From assembly GCA_003151735.1 (NCBI GenBank), contig PLYI01000022.1, forward strand, positions 1 through 38,668: a stretch of DNA of 38,668 nucleotides. The letters run 5' to 3'. The notes under the pieces were generated by a model. It ran no database searches, had not been told where the DNA came from, and was given only the letters and a program-made list of their open reading frames with translations. Origin of the DNA: Candidatus Bathyarchaeota archaeon (GTDB lineage: Archaea > Thermoproteota > Bathyarchaeia > Bathyarchaeales > Bathycorpusculaceae). Each line of letters starts with the position of its first letter. The stretch's first letter is position 1. A program made the position numbers and the translations under genes. Of the stretch, positions 1 through 8,030 are shown piece after piece.

Positions 1-1
1 C

Positions 2-259
2 TTTGGGTTGCTGAGTTTACTTTCATTAGGATTCGGAGGACCATCATTCTTCTATTGGAGTGTCTACTCGTTTGCGTACAGTGGAATTGTAATGTTAATC
101 TGCGGCGTCATAGCGATCGTTGGTGCAAGAAGCGTTACTACTCTTGTCTGGGCTATAGTGCTGATAATTGTGGGGCTCATCGGCGGTGGACTCGGCGGTT
201 TGCTGATTTTACTCGGCGCAATAATTGGGCTGATTGTAGCTTTAACCCATCAAACATAA
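2..259 (+). CDS. Small hydrophobic membrane protein, 5' end outside the window
   Basis: The frame is open to the window edge, so the start is probably upstream; a TTG at position 8 is the only start visible. The visible 85 residues are almost all membrane-spanning: one helix around SGIVMLICGVIAIVGA, and a second Gly/Leu/Ile-rich stretch through LLILLGAIIGLIVAL to the C-terminus. No catalytic motif is visible. Archaeal proteins of this type often carry an N-terminal zinc ribbon or soluble domain, which would lie outside this window. Function unknown; I am confident only that it is a membrane protein tail. Confidence 0.6.
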   Translation, partial: FGLLSLLSLGFGGPSFFYWSVYSFAYSGIVMLICGVIAIVGARSVTTLVWAIVLIIVGLIGGGLGGLLILLGAIIGLIVALTHQT

Positions 260-303
260 TGATCTGCGGAAAACTTCAGGTCTCCACTTTTTTTCCAGCG
301 TAA

Positions 304-417
304 AATTTTTTTGCAGGGCGGCGCAAAAAGGCGTGCAGATACGGGAAAGGTGGTTACTACAAACTTGTAAAAGACAGATGCGAAAACCAAAACTGTCCTC
401 TAACTCATGAAACCTAA
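304..417 (+). pseudogene. Possible tail of a small Cys-containing protein
   Basis: An open frame without a start codon follows an in-frame TAA at 301-303 and ends at TAA 415-417. Its last part reads ACRYGKGGYYKLVKDRCEN and then contains NCPLTHET, with three cysteines and coding-like composition. It may be the remnant or frameshifted end of a small metal-binding protein. The evidence is composition only, so this is a weak call. Confidence 0.2.
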
Positions 418-475
418 TAAAGTCCATCAAAATCTGAATTTGGCAACTAACTGGCGCGTTCTTCACTCATATTTA

Positions 476-840
476 TCACTTTAACATTTTAATCCAATCC
501 CAATGATAGACTGTTCCAGGACGTTTTTCCTTTACATATGCATAAGCATCCGTGCTTTTTTTATTATACTTTCTAGCTACATATACCATAGCTATGAAAG
601 GTGTTCTATCGATCCCCACAGACAATGAATTAGGACTTTGACTTTCATATTTGAGATACATGTTAAAACTTCTCCTACCTTTAGAACCTTTTCAATTATC
701 GGAGTATATCCGAGTCCGTGACGGTCAAATAATACCCTAGCATCTATTATGATGTCAATATTGTCTTCTTTAAGTTCATCAACATTCTCTGAATCTAGTA
801 AACTGCCAACAGCTATCCATTCATCTATCCAATCCATCAT
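476..840 (-). pseudogene. Dual-specificity / tyrosine protein phosphatase, single frameshift
   Basis: Two minus-strand frames join into one phosphatase-like protein of about 121 residues. The first (start ATG at 840) ends ...KVLIHCLWG, the second continues GIDRTPFIAMVYVARKY. Together they give HCLWGIDR, the HC-x5-R loop of cysteine phosphatases, in which the Cys is the nucleophile and the Arg binds phosphate. A candidate general-acid Asp lies in IIDARVLFD. The break falls in a run of four G on the coding strand (614-617); a fifth G restores the frame. It could be a sequencing error, a real mutation or, less likely, recoding. The family removes phosphate from Ser/Thr/Tyr in proteins or from small phosphorylated compounds; the substrate is unknown. 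It stands alone with no operon partner. Confidence 0.7.
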
Positions 841-956
841 AAATCACATCTTTAATGACTCTTCCAATATAATCTCATAGAGATTAAACGAGTTAAGAAG
901 ATTAATAATATCTAAATGATTTTCGTGTGGTAATCGAAGTACCTGAATCCTATAGA

Positions 957-1079
957 ATGGCTTTGGAATCGGAAATTAACCGGTGGAACGGCTTCGCTAG
1001 AGCTTTGCGCAAGGAGGATTGGGAAGATTTTGACGAAAAACTTGATTACCTTATTGAGTTGAGTCTGTTTCGCTGTTAG
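957..1079 (+). CDS. Small acidic protein, 40 aa, possibly truncated
   Basis: ATG at 957 opens a 40-residue frame beginning MALESEINRWNGFARALR and ending in TAG. The N-terminal segment with RWNGFARALRKED resembles, from memory, the start of small conserved archaeal proteins of roughly 70-80 residues. If so, this copy stops early after a single helix and a Leu-rich end. No ribosome-binding site is visible. It may be a genuine micro-protein or the stump of a longer one. Confidence 0.4.
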   Translation: MALESEINRWNGFARALRKEDWEDFDEKLDYLIELSLFRC

Positions 1080-1173
1080 AAAATAATTAATTGATCAAAA
1101 TACTAGCGCGCCTGCAGAGCTTTCGCTACCTTTAACTAACTGAACGTTGCCTGTTTTCTTGAAGGTATATTCT

Positions 1174-1845
1174 ATGGTTGAAATAAAAGGTCCCATTAGC
1201 GGCTATTTCTACCCCCACAAAGCAATATTAGTAGAACTGGAAAACTTGGAAAAACTAAGCGCCGCCCTGCTCACCAAAAGCGACGTGATCCAGGAATTTA
1301 ATGAAAGAATCAACTTCATGAAACTTTTTTTCACTGCCCATGAAGACGGTGAAGAAGTATCCCTCTACCCTGCAGCTGAAGGCCTAAGAAAAGGCTTAGG
1401 CAAATCTTTCGAATGGGACCGCCACATAAACGAACAGAACTTCCAAGCCGTCTATGCGGCGATTGCTGAATATAAAACAAGCAAAAACCTGCAAACAGCA
1501 GCGGTGAAGATAGCTCAAGCCACAGCGGCTTTAAGGGCTTATCTCGCAGCGCATGAAGTTAAAGAAGATGAAATTCTGCTTCCCCTACTGGATGCTGAAC
1601 TGACTCCGCCAGAGCAAGGCAAGGTGATAGGTGCAGCCATGAGCAAGTTTCCGCCATCATCCGTTGAAGAGGTCGAAAAATTCCTTATCAAACGACTAAG
1701 TCAGCCAGAGCGTATAGGCTTTCTCAAAGTGATTAAACAGGGTGCGCCTCCGGAAACGTTCAAAGCCATCATAGGTTGGGTCAAACAAGTCGTATCCCCT
1801 GCAGAGTGGAATGAACTCACTGCCAAAATGCCTGAACTAAAATAA
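1174..1845 (+). CDS. Hemerythrin-like HHE cation-binding protein
   Basis: This 223-residue protein carries the spaced His/Glu residues of the HHE hemerythrin fold: H15 (YFYPHKAI), H56 with E60 (FFTAHEDGE), H84 (WDRHINEQ) and H127 with E131 (LAAHEVKED). In this family a four-helix bundle binds a di-iron (or similar) site and serves in O2, NO or iron sensing and stress response. The C-terminal 80 residues form a second helical part ending in an SPAEWNEL-type stretch. I chose ATG 1174 over the in-frame TTG at 1147 because GAAGGT lies seven bases upstream. It is probably cytosolic and monocistronic; neighbours give no clue to the ligand. Confidence 0.8.
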   Translation: MVEIKGPISGYFYPHKAILVELENLEKLSAALLTKSDVIQEFNERINFMKLFFTAHEDGEEVSLYPAAEGLRKGLGKSFEWDRHINEQNFQAVYAAIAEYKTSKNLQTAAVKIAQATAALRAYLAAHEVKEDEILLPLLDAELTPPEQGKVIGAAMSKFPPSSVEEVEKFLIKRLSQPERIGFLKVIKQGAPPETFKAIIGWVKQVVSPAEWNELTAKMPELK

Positions 1846-2083
1846 AATTTTACTCTCTATGGCAAAAGCCAATTTTTATAGTGAACTGGGTAGCAATAAC
1901 TTTGAAAACGTCTGAATATCCGTTCTCCATGTGAGAGTGGACATGCCGATTGCGTCAGTTGTTGATTGCTATGCCAAAAAGTTTTAATCTCCAAATTGAT
2001 AATAAGCAATCGTTGTCTTGTTTTGTGTTGTCTTGGAGCTAACTCTCTCTTTGTGTTGTCTTTTTCTCCGAATTGTTGGAGAA

Positions 2084-2401
2084 GTGGCAAATAGGCGCTT
2101 TGAGTTGAGTGAACCAGAAGAGGAAACCGGGCAGAAACCAACATCAAACTCTAATCCAGCGGAGCGCAGAAACAGCCTCTTTGCATATTTGGGGCATGCT
2201 ATTCGGCTTAGTCACGAAAAAATGAGTTCAAAAGGAAACAGCGACAGCGCTAAGCAAGGGTGGGGTCGGTTGATGGTTGCGGCAATAGGAACCTATGGCA
2301 ATCTAATCAAGGATGCAGAGCTTGAGGGAATTGAAGAGCGCCTCTCGTTTCTTGAGGAAGAAAAAGAAAAGGAGCAGCTGAAAAAGAGACGTGGGCTTTG
2401 A
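2084..2401 (+). CDS. Helical protein, first gene of the ParB/ATPase operon
   Basis: The 105-residue frame starts at GTG 2084 (an ATG at 2222 is an alternative). It has a polar N-terminus, a helical core (LFAYLGHAIRL, RLMVAAIGTYGNLI) and a charged coiled-coil tail (ELEGIEERLSFLEEEKEKEQ) rich in Lys/Arg at the end. No catalytic motif is seen. Its stop overlaps the TTG start of the next gene (TTGA), so the two are probably translationally coupled. By its place ahead of a ParB-fold protein and an ATPase it may be a DNA-binding or scaffold subunit, perhaps comparable to small phage packaging proteins, but that is conjecture. Confidence 0.6.
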   Translation: MANRRFELSEPEEETGQKPTSNSNPAERRNSLFAYLGHAIRLSHEKMSSKGNSDSAKQGWGRLMVAAIGTYGNLIKDAELEGIEERLSFLEEEKEKEQLKKRRGL

Positions 2402-2838
2402 GAAAATCAATCTTTAAGAGAGTAACAAAGCTGGAACAGCACACGTTCCAGCCAAGATGGCGAGTGGTGGTTAAAGATTTTGATGGGTCGTACCGGGGCG
2501 AATGCGGTGATGGCTTGTCGCAAATGCAGTTTGATGTTTGGGTTAAGCAGCAAGACAATGATACGCAGGTAATAATTGTTGAGTTCAACGAGAACATGCC
2601 GGCCGCTCCTTTCGAAAAAGAATTTGTAACTCTTAAAGTTGAAAATCACTGTGATAAAAATACAAGTGACCTCCTCAAGGATTATGAGGAATCCCTTAAC
2701 AGAGCCAACGAAGCTAACTTGCTGACCGCCGGTATTGATGGGTATTCTGAGCAAGAGAAATCATCGATCCTTGATGCTTACAAAATCATTCGAGAACATA
2801 ATCCTGTTGTCCAAGAGAGGGTATGCACTGATGAATGA
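2398..2838 (+). CDS. Hypothetical protein, second gene of the ParB/ATPase operon
   Basis: 146 residues from TTG 2398, whose start overlaps the preceding stop. It begins with a short basic/heptad element (KSIFKRVTKLEQ), continues with beta-rich sequence (WRVVVKDFDGSY, QVIIVEFNEN) and ends in helices (SDLLKDYEESLNRA, SSILDAYKIIREH). I do not recognise a family. The last eight bases overlap the ATG of the next gene, so it belongs to one transcription unit with the ParB-fold and ATPase/acetyltransferase genes. Confidence 0.6.
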   Translation: MRKSIFKRVTKLEQHTFQPRWRVVVKDFDGSYRGECGDGLSQMQFDVWVKQQDNDTQVIIVEFNENMPAAPFEKEFVTLKVENHCDKNTSDLLKDYEESLNRANEANLLTAGIDGYSEQEKSSILDAYKIIREHNPVVQERVCTDE

Positions 2839-3394
2839 AAATAAAACATCAATTAAAGTTCCAGAGGCATATTTGCTGCTGCTGGAGGATATTCGCCTTC
2901 TACTGTCAGACGAAAATAACCCAAATGTAACTACGATTAGACAAAAGGAACAAATCTGGGATAGTTTGCAAAAGTACGGTTGGACCTACCCAATACTGAC
3001 CAACAAAGACGGAACCCTGCTCGATGGTGAGCAGAGGACAGATGTTTGTAAGCAACATGGCGAATATTTTGCTCCTGTGCTCCGTTTACCTCTTACCGAC
3101 GTGGATCGACGTATGCTACGACAGATTCTAAACAAACTCAGAGGCAAACACAACAAGGAACTTGACAGCGCTGAATACTTACGCATAATAGAGCAGGGCG
3201 AAAAGGAGCCACTAAAAGCACTTCTCGCATCAGTCGGAGAAAGATTGCCAGACGATTTAGATGAACATGAGTTTTCAGTCACCATTCCCGCAACTTATGA
3301 AATAATCGTGGAATGTAAAGACGAATCGCATCAGAAGAGTATCTTTGAGAAGCTGAAATCGGAGGGGTACAAGCTACGGATTTTGACATTGTAA
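2831..3394 (+). CDS. ParB/sulfiredoxin-fold protein
   Basis: 187 residues from ATG 2831, overlapping the previous gene by eight bases. Residues 63-77 read LLDGEQRTDVCKQHG, matching the DGxxR nucleotide-binding motif of ParB/sulfiredoxin-fold proteins (CTP-dependent clamps, nucleases and kinases). The preceding YGWTYPILTNKDG is the usual strand leading to it. A helical region follows (VDRRMLRQILNKLRGKHN), then a C-terminal part with EIIVECKDESHQ. There is no recognisable ParB helix-turn-helix, so chromosome partitioning is unlikely. In archaea this fold can be found next to the ATPase/acetyltransferase encoded downstream. Role unknown; the domain call is fairly firm. Confidence 0.75.
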   Translation: MNENKTSIKVPEAYLLLLEDIRLLLSDENNPNVTTIRQKEQIWDSLQKYGWTYPILTNKDGTLLDGEQRTDVCKQHGEYFAPVLRLPLTDVDRRMLRQILNKLRGKHNKELDSAEYLRIIEQGEKEPLKALLASVGERLPDDLDEHEFSVTIPATYEIIVECKDESHQKSIFEKLKSEGYKLRILTL

Positions 3395-4445
3395 AACGCT
3401 GGGACGAAGCAGACAGCTTTAGATCACAAAGCGTAGTCGGAAGCTACACCCTTTCTGATGTCAAGTTGGAGAAGCATTTCAAGGGCTCAATTCCTATAGA
3501 AGATGATGATTGGCAAGTTGGCATTTTCGTTGGTCGCAGTGGGTCGGGCAAAACAAGCATAGCCAAGCACCTTTTCCCAGATTCTTACATTCGAGGTTTT
3601 GAATACACAAACAAATGCGTCTTAGACGACTTTCCCCAAGAACTAGAAACAAGCGAAATCACAAAGATGCTTTGCAGCGTTGGCTTCGCTTCACCACCCG
3701 ACTGGTTAAAAGCTTATGATTGCCTCAGTCAAAGGGAAAAGATGCGGGTGGACATCGCCCGCGCACTATGCTTAGATAAACCATTGGTGGTTTTCCATGA
3801 GTTTACCTCAGTTGTAGATAGAGAGATTGCCAAAGTTAGCGCCTTCGCAATAAGCAAAGCAGTTCGAAGAAGTTCCAAGAAATTCATCGCTGTTACCTGC
3901 CACTATGATGTGGTCGATTGGTTGGATCCCGATTGGGTCTTTTGCACAGACACAATGGAATTTAGTCGAAAAAAAGAAGTCGGCCGCCCGTTGAACTCCA
4001 AATCCATCGGTGCGGCAATAACCTATGGAAGATGTTTCGGAACTATCACTATCTAAACGGACAACTCGGCGCAGGAGTTCGATGTTACACAGCTATCTAC
4101 AATGAAAAACCTGTCGCGTTCATGGCCGTTGCCTGCATTAGAATGAAAGCAAAATATTATCGAGTCAGCCGGTTAGTCGTGCTACCAGACTACCAAGGAA
4201 TCGGTGTAGGAAAACGACTCCTAAATTTCATGGCCGAACTCTACACGTCACAAACCAAAGTTCCCTTTTACATCCTGACCAGTAACCCTCAGATTATACG
4301 GGGAAACATGAATAACTGGAAAATAACCAGATTTGGACACGCCAGCAAGACAAAAGAGAACACAAGAATAAACTCTGAAATCAAAAGCAGCCTTAGCAGA
4401 AAACGCATAACCGTCTCATTACAGTATATTCAAGCTACGCATTAA
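3388..4445 (+). pseudogene. ABC-type ATPase fused to GNAT acetyltransferase (COG2401-like), frameshifted
   Basis: Two frames (to 4056, and 4032-4445) make one protein of about 352 residues. The first half has Walker A GRSGSGKTS, an ABC-signature-like LSQREKMR and a Walker B region VVFHEFTS, where the usual Asp is His (a one-base GAT to CAT change). The second half has a GNAT core, SRLVVLPDYQGIGVG. Joining the frames needs one extra base in the A7 run at 3969-3975; the joined segment then reads RSRPPVELQIHRC, typical of this fusion family. Coding similarity extends upstream of TTG 3466 to about 3388, where only ATT is available as a start. It follows directly on the ParB-fold gene in the operon. 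Substrate unknown. Frameshift plus the Walker B change suggest loss of function unless they are sequence errors. Confidence 0.7.
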
Positions 4446-4557
4446 AATTTAATCCAACCAACCACGACGACGACCACGACTGACCTTAATCCATTTTAAA
4501 AAAAGATAAAAAGAGTCTTGGATGGTTGCAGTTGGTTAGGATAGTTGACTTACGGTT

Positions 4558-4590
4558 GAGGGGTAAAAAACAATAGAAATATTACCCCTC
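4558..4590. terminator. Perfect 9-bp stem-loop after the ATPase/acetyltransferase gene
   Basis: GAGGGGTAA (4558-4566) pairs exactly with TTACCCCTC (4582-4590) across a 15-base A-rich loop. It lies 110 bases after the operon's stop codon, so it could shape or end the transcript. It is not followed by a T-run, so the terminator assignment is uncertain and an operator is also possible. Confidence 0.35.
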
Positions 4591-4704
4591 GCAAAAAATT
4601 ATAGTCTGAAACGATTATAAGGGTGTTTTTAGGTTAGCTATGTTTAGGAAACCACTACTACTTTTTCGTAAAATAACCTTTCAAAAAGAGCCCATGCTTG
4701 ATGG

Positions 4705-4815
4705 TTAGTTGTTGGTGCCTGAGCAACTATACCATCTGTAGATTTCTTCGATTACATTTTCAGAATATCCGTTTTTACTCAGAAGATTCTTGATAGACGA
4801 AGAAGCCTTCTTCAT
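4705..4815 (-). CDS. Micro-protein, 36 aa
   Basis: On the minus strand ATG 4815, preceded by AAGGAAAC, opens a 36-residue frame: MKKASSSIKNLLSK, then NGYSENVIEEIYRWY and a short CSGTNN tail. The GYSENVIEEIYRWY segment looks like an amphipathic helix, and I have the impression of similar short archaeal proteins, but cannot name a family. It sits in an otherwise gene-poor 1.1-kb stretch. The start, spacing and codon use look genuine; function is unknown. Confidence 0.45.
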   Translation of the reverse strand: MKKASSSIKNLLSKNGYSENVIEEIYRWYSCSGTNN

Positions 4816-4922
4816 TGTTTCCTTCTACTCTCAATATATTAATACTTGCGACTCACTATTAAAAGTGCGTTGTAGGCACCACACAATCACAGAACAATTA
4901 AGCATTAAACTTTAATTTTTAA

Positions 4923-5123
4923 ACCACTCGTAAAAACTTCAAAGCTACTGGGTTTCATAGTCTTACTCCCACAAAAACTGGAACTAAAGTAACAATCTTT
5001 GCAGACTATGAATTGCCCTATTCGGTTCTCGGCAAGCTAATCTACAAATTGAGTTTTCACAGAACAATGGAGAAGAGCTTTGAAGTAGGCTTGAAAAAAC
5101 TGAAAGATATGATGGAGAAATAG
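4923..5123 (+). pseudogene. C-terminal remnant of an SRPBCC (START/cyclase-like) protein
   Basis: A frame without any start codon, just after TAA 4920-4922, reads TPTKTGTKVTIFADYELP, then YSVLGKLIYKLSF and EVGLKKLKDMMEK before TAG 5121. The pattern GTKVT..DYELP..LLGKL...LKKLK is the last two strands and closing helix of SRPBCC hydrophobic-ligand-binding proteins. About 66 of the usual 140-150 residues remain; nothing upstream supplies the N-terminal part. A 14-base direct repeat (AGAAATAGGAAAAT) lies at 5116-5129, overlapping the stop, and again at 5203-5216. This is a dead gene fragment. Confidence 0.6.
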
Positions 5124-5339
5124 GAAAATTCTATAACGCGTTTGCTTTGAGCGCCACTTTTCCCTTTATTTATGTAATGAAGAATTTGGTGAGCGGGAAG
5201 TTAGAAATAGGAAAATAGCTTGTTTTCCGTTTTTCTTGTTCTTCCTTCTTATGATGCGAATTAGCGAAACTTGTAGAGGCTACAGGTGTAGGCTATAAAA
5301 AATAATTTTACTTTTTTCTATGGTATGGTAGGTAGGTAA

Positions 5340-5398
5340 GATAATGTATGCGCTAAATAGAAATAACCGACGTACATTTCATTAAGACATACATTATT
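5340..5398. repeat. Inverted repeat with 10-bp arms
   Basis: ATAATGTATG at 5340-5349 is exactly complementary to CATACATTAT at 5389-5398, with a 39-base gap. The arms are A/T-rich, so chance is possible. Together with the palindrome at 5428-5450 it makes this part of the gap structured. Confidence 0.35.
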
Positions 5399-5427
5399 TT
5401 TTGAAAAAGAGAATATTTCAACAATTG

Positions 5428-5450
5428 CTTTTTGTTTGGCAAACAAAAAG
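5428..5450. repeat. 23-bp palindrome
   Basis: CTTTTTGTTTG (5428-5438) and CAAACAAAAAG (5440-5450) are perfect complements around a single central G. It lies 110 bases beyond the 3' end of the histidine kinase gene. It could be a hairpin ending the kinase transcript, an operator or a recombination site. The kinase mRNA is transcribed toward it, which fits a 3' processing or termination role. Confidence 0.5.
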
Positions 5451-5559
5451 GTCGAGAAACGAATATGCGGAGCTACATTTTGAAGCTTTATTCTTCAAGA
5501 TTAGCACACAGGAGAACGAATTGCCGGCAGTATAACAAGTCATTCCTACAAATTCTTTC

Positions 5560-7140
5560 TTACTTAAACATCCATTTACTGTCTATTTTTTTGGGGGAGG
5601 GGGGCAAACGCACTATGAAAGTTGTTCCTTTGCCCTCTTGACTCTCAAAACTGATTTTGCCGTTTAACGCTTCAACGAGACGCTTGACAACAGCTAAGCC
5701 TAAGCCTTGCCCTCTAGATTTAGTTGTAACCATAGGCTGGAACAGTTTAGGCTTAATTTCTTCAGGAATGCCAACACCAGTGTCCTCGACAGAAAAAAAC
5801 ACATTCCCATTTTTCTTATAAGCACTAATAGTTAATTTTCCGCCTTTAGGCATAGCTTGCACCGCGTTATGCACTAAATTTGACAATGCACGTTTCAACA
5901 TTGAGTAATCAGAAGTAAATTCTGGAAAGCCCTTCGCTACATCAATAACAACTTGAAGGTTATCCGCAATCGGCACAATAAGCATAACCTCTGCAATTAC
6001 CTTCTCAAAACTAATTTTCTCAATGCATGGCTGTATAACCCTAGAGTAATCTTGCAAATCCTCAATAATTTTCGCAATATACATTAAATTATCTTGAATG
6101 TTCTTCACACTTTCCAGCAAGCTTTTCTTTGGGCGGTCTTTAGGCAAAGAAGCGATATCACAGTCTAGCAAATACAAATCTCCTGCAATAGCTTGCAGTG
6201 GATTACGAATATCATGTCCAACCATGGCCGCAGTTTGACCGATAGCAGCTAACCGTTCAGCATCCCTAAGTTGCTTAGTTCGGTCCTCAACCAAATCCTC
6301 CAAGTGCTTGCTATATCCTTCAAGTTTAGCTTCCATGTGCTTACGTTCAGTAATGTCTCGAGCAACAGTCATAATGCCCTGCAGTTTCCCATTAGCGTCT
6401 TTTATGGTGACGGCATTAACATCAGCAAAAAAGTATTCACCATCCTTGCGTAAATATTGCACTTCGCCTTCATAATGACCCTCCGCCAGCAACTTAGCTA
6501 TTCCTTCAACGCTTGAGGAGCCTTCAATTTTTGTTTGCAGTAATTCTTCAGAGTTTTTTCCAAGTGCTTCTTCTTTTGTCCAGCCAAATATTTCTTCAGC
6601 AGCTTTATTCCAATACGTAATTATGTAGTTTGAATCAATACCAACAAGCGCTTCATGAACCTTTGACAATAAATCAGCATGATAAGCTAATGTTTCTTCA
6701 GCTTGCTTGCGCTTTGTTATATCTGTAAACAGCGAGAGGAAAAAGGTCTTTTTTGGGCTGACAACATAGACAGCGTGCCAACGTTTTAGGTCTTCTTGGT
6801 AGGTTTCAACTGGTTCTCCAGTAAGTGCAACTTTACTGTAGATGTTTATAAAATCGAAAGCTGAATTTTTAATGTTTGGAATTATTTGGGTTGCGTGTTT
6901 ACCCACAACGTTTTCTTTTTTTAGACCCGTTTGCTTCTCAAATGCAGCGTTAACTTCAAGAAAAACATAATCAATGGGCTGATTGTTGTCATCGAATACT
7001 ATTTTGCAGTACGCCAATCCGTTAATGCTTTGATTAAAAAGAGCATCATACTTTTTTCTAATTCCTATCAAGCTTTTATGCACAATGGCTGTTTTGATGA
7101 GCTTTTCTGTAACTTTAGAATTATCTGGGTTAACGGGCAT
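5560..7140 (-). CDS. PAS-domain sensor histidine kinase
   Basis: 526 residues with no membrane segment, so a cytosolic sensor. Two PAS domains lie at about 30-145 (GLAYCKIVFDDN, then FLEVNAAFEKQTG) and 155-270 (ALVGIDSNYIITYWNKAA, then VARDITERK). A coiled linker leads to the HisKA H-box with phospho-accepting H309 (GHDIRNPLQ). The ATPase part has the N-box NLVHNAVQAM (421-430), G1 DTGVGIPE (453-460) and G2 GQGLGLAVV (477-485). All catalytic motifs are intact. By family it autophosphorylates on H309 and passes phosphate to a response regulator; none is encoded nearby, so it is an orphan. The PAS ligands are unknown. A TATA box about 25 bases upstream suggests a nearly leaderless mRNA. Confidence 0.92.
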   Translation of the reverse strand: MPVNPDNSKVTEKLIKTAIVHKSLIGIRKKYDALFNQSINGLAYCKIVFDDNNQPIDYVFLEVNAAFEKQTGLKKENVVGKHATQIIPNIKNSAFDFINIYSKVALTGEPVETYQEDLKRWHAVYVVSPKKTFFLSLFTDITKRKQAEETLAYHADLLSKVHEALVGIDSNYIITYWNKAAEEIFGWTKEEALGKNSEELLQTKIEGSSSVEGIAKLLAEGHYEGEVQYLRKDGEYFFADVNAVTIKDANGKLQGIMTVARDITERKHMEAKLEGYSKHLEDLVEDRTKQLRDAERLAAIGQTAAMVGHDIRNPLQAIAGDLYLLDCDIASLPKDRPKKSLLESVKNIQDNLMYIAKIIEDLQDYSRVIQPCIEKISFEKVIAEVMLIVPIADNLQVVIDVAKGFPEFTSDYSMLKRALSNLVHNAVQAMPKGGKLTISAYKKNGNVFFSVEDTGVGIPEEIKPKLFQPMVTTKSRGQGLGLAVVKRLVEALNGKISFESQEGKGTTFIVRLPPSPKKIDSKWMFK

Positions 7141-7163
7141 AACTTTAACCTTAAAAAAATAAA

Positions 7164-7173
7164 CTTTATATAA
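7164..7173 (-). promoter_or_regulatory. TATA box of the histidine kinase
   Basis: Read on the minus strand, TTATATAAAG lies 24-33 bases upstream of the kinase ATG at 7140, the distance expected for archaeal TBP/TFB promoters with a very short leader. The surrounding 60 bases are strongly A/T-rich. Confidence 0.5.
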
Positions 7174-7259
7174 TAAATAATACCCTTATCCAATATATAT
7201 ATACATAATTACCTGAAAAATTTTGGTTTGGTTGGATTAAAATTTAATTTAGAAGTATA

Positions 7260-7859
7260 AAATACTGTTTTACTTCTTTGAATTGTCGGCTTGGGTCTGT
7301 CTCGAACTATTGGCAGCATTTGCTTTTCTTGCTATACTGCTCTTGTTTGGGGAGGGTGTCATTCCTTCTGGTCTGTGTTGTTTACGCAAAAAAACATTCA
7401 CCTAAATTATATAGCACTTTGTTCTTATTTTGTCTTACATTGAGTGCCCGAAACGTGTAATTTTGAGTTTTGCTTTATTTAATAACTGCCAATATTTAAC
7501 TAAAAATAGCTGATCCTACTGCAAGAATATTGACAATGAGAAGGCAGATAAGTGTCCCCATTGTGGAACAAAGAGTCTAATTCTACTCTGCCCATTCTGA
7601 ATAACTAAGAATGCCGTTGTTGAGTTCTTGTTTGCTTTGTTCCCATTGAGGCATGTAGGATTTGAGCAATAACTCAAATTGTTCGTTATGGTGCTTCTCT
7701 TTTAGATGATCTCGCTAACTAACACATATCCTAAAGAAACCCCAGCCCCTCAGCCCTCCACTTTTAACTATCTCTACATTACGGGTGTTAGTCGTTTCAA
7801 CACCTTGTTTTTTAAAGTTAATAGAGAAATAGCCATGTGAGTTTATGGTTGATTTATCT
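7260..7859. other. Gene-poor stretch with a zinc-ribbon relic
   Basis: No intact gene is seen in these 600 bases. On the plus strand 7520-7600 encodes YCKNIDNEKADKCPHCG and a short end reaching LLCPF before TGA. This has a CxxC knuckle typical of small archaeal zinc ribbons but no start codon. The rest holds frames with unlikely composition. Confidence 0.4.
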
Positions 7860-8005
7860 ATGCCTTGCAACGCTTGCGGCAAATCATAGGCGGCGGGTTC
7901 TATTGCTGCCCAAAATGTCAGATATACTTCTGTTTTTATTGTGTACGAGCAAAAAAAGAGAAAACTGAGTTGGAATGTCCTATGTGCGGTGGAAAATTCT
8001 GGTAG
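7860..8005 (+). pseudogene. Small double zinc-ribbon protein, frameshifted
   Basis: ATG 7860 begins MPCNACGK and then hits TAG. One extra A in the AAA run at 7881-7883 would give a 48-residue protein continuing IIGGGFYCCPKCQIYFCFYC and ending LECPMCGGKFW at TAG 8003. That yields several CxxC pairs (CNAC, CPKC, CFYC, CPMC), enough for two zinc sites as in RING/ribbon-like archaeal proteins. The break has the same form as the other homopolymer frameshifts in this window. It lies just before the duplicated acetyltransferase tail. Confidence 0.5.
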
Positions 8006-8030
8006 CTGCTATACATTCGTAGCCAATCTA

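Noticed and set aside
4442..7250. Near-inverted AATCCAACCAA sequences at about 4452 and 7230 as ends of a mobile unit around the kinase
   Set aside because: Only eleven bases match exactly, the flanking bases are A/T-rich, and there is no transposase or target duplication.
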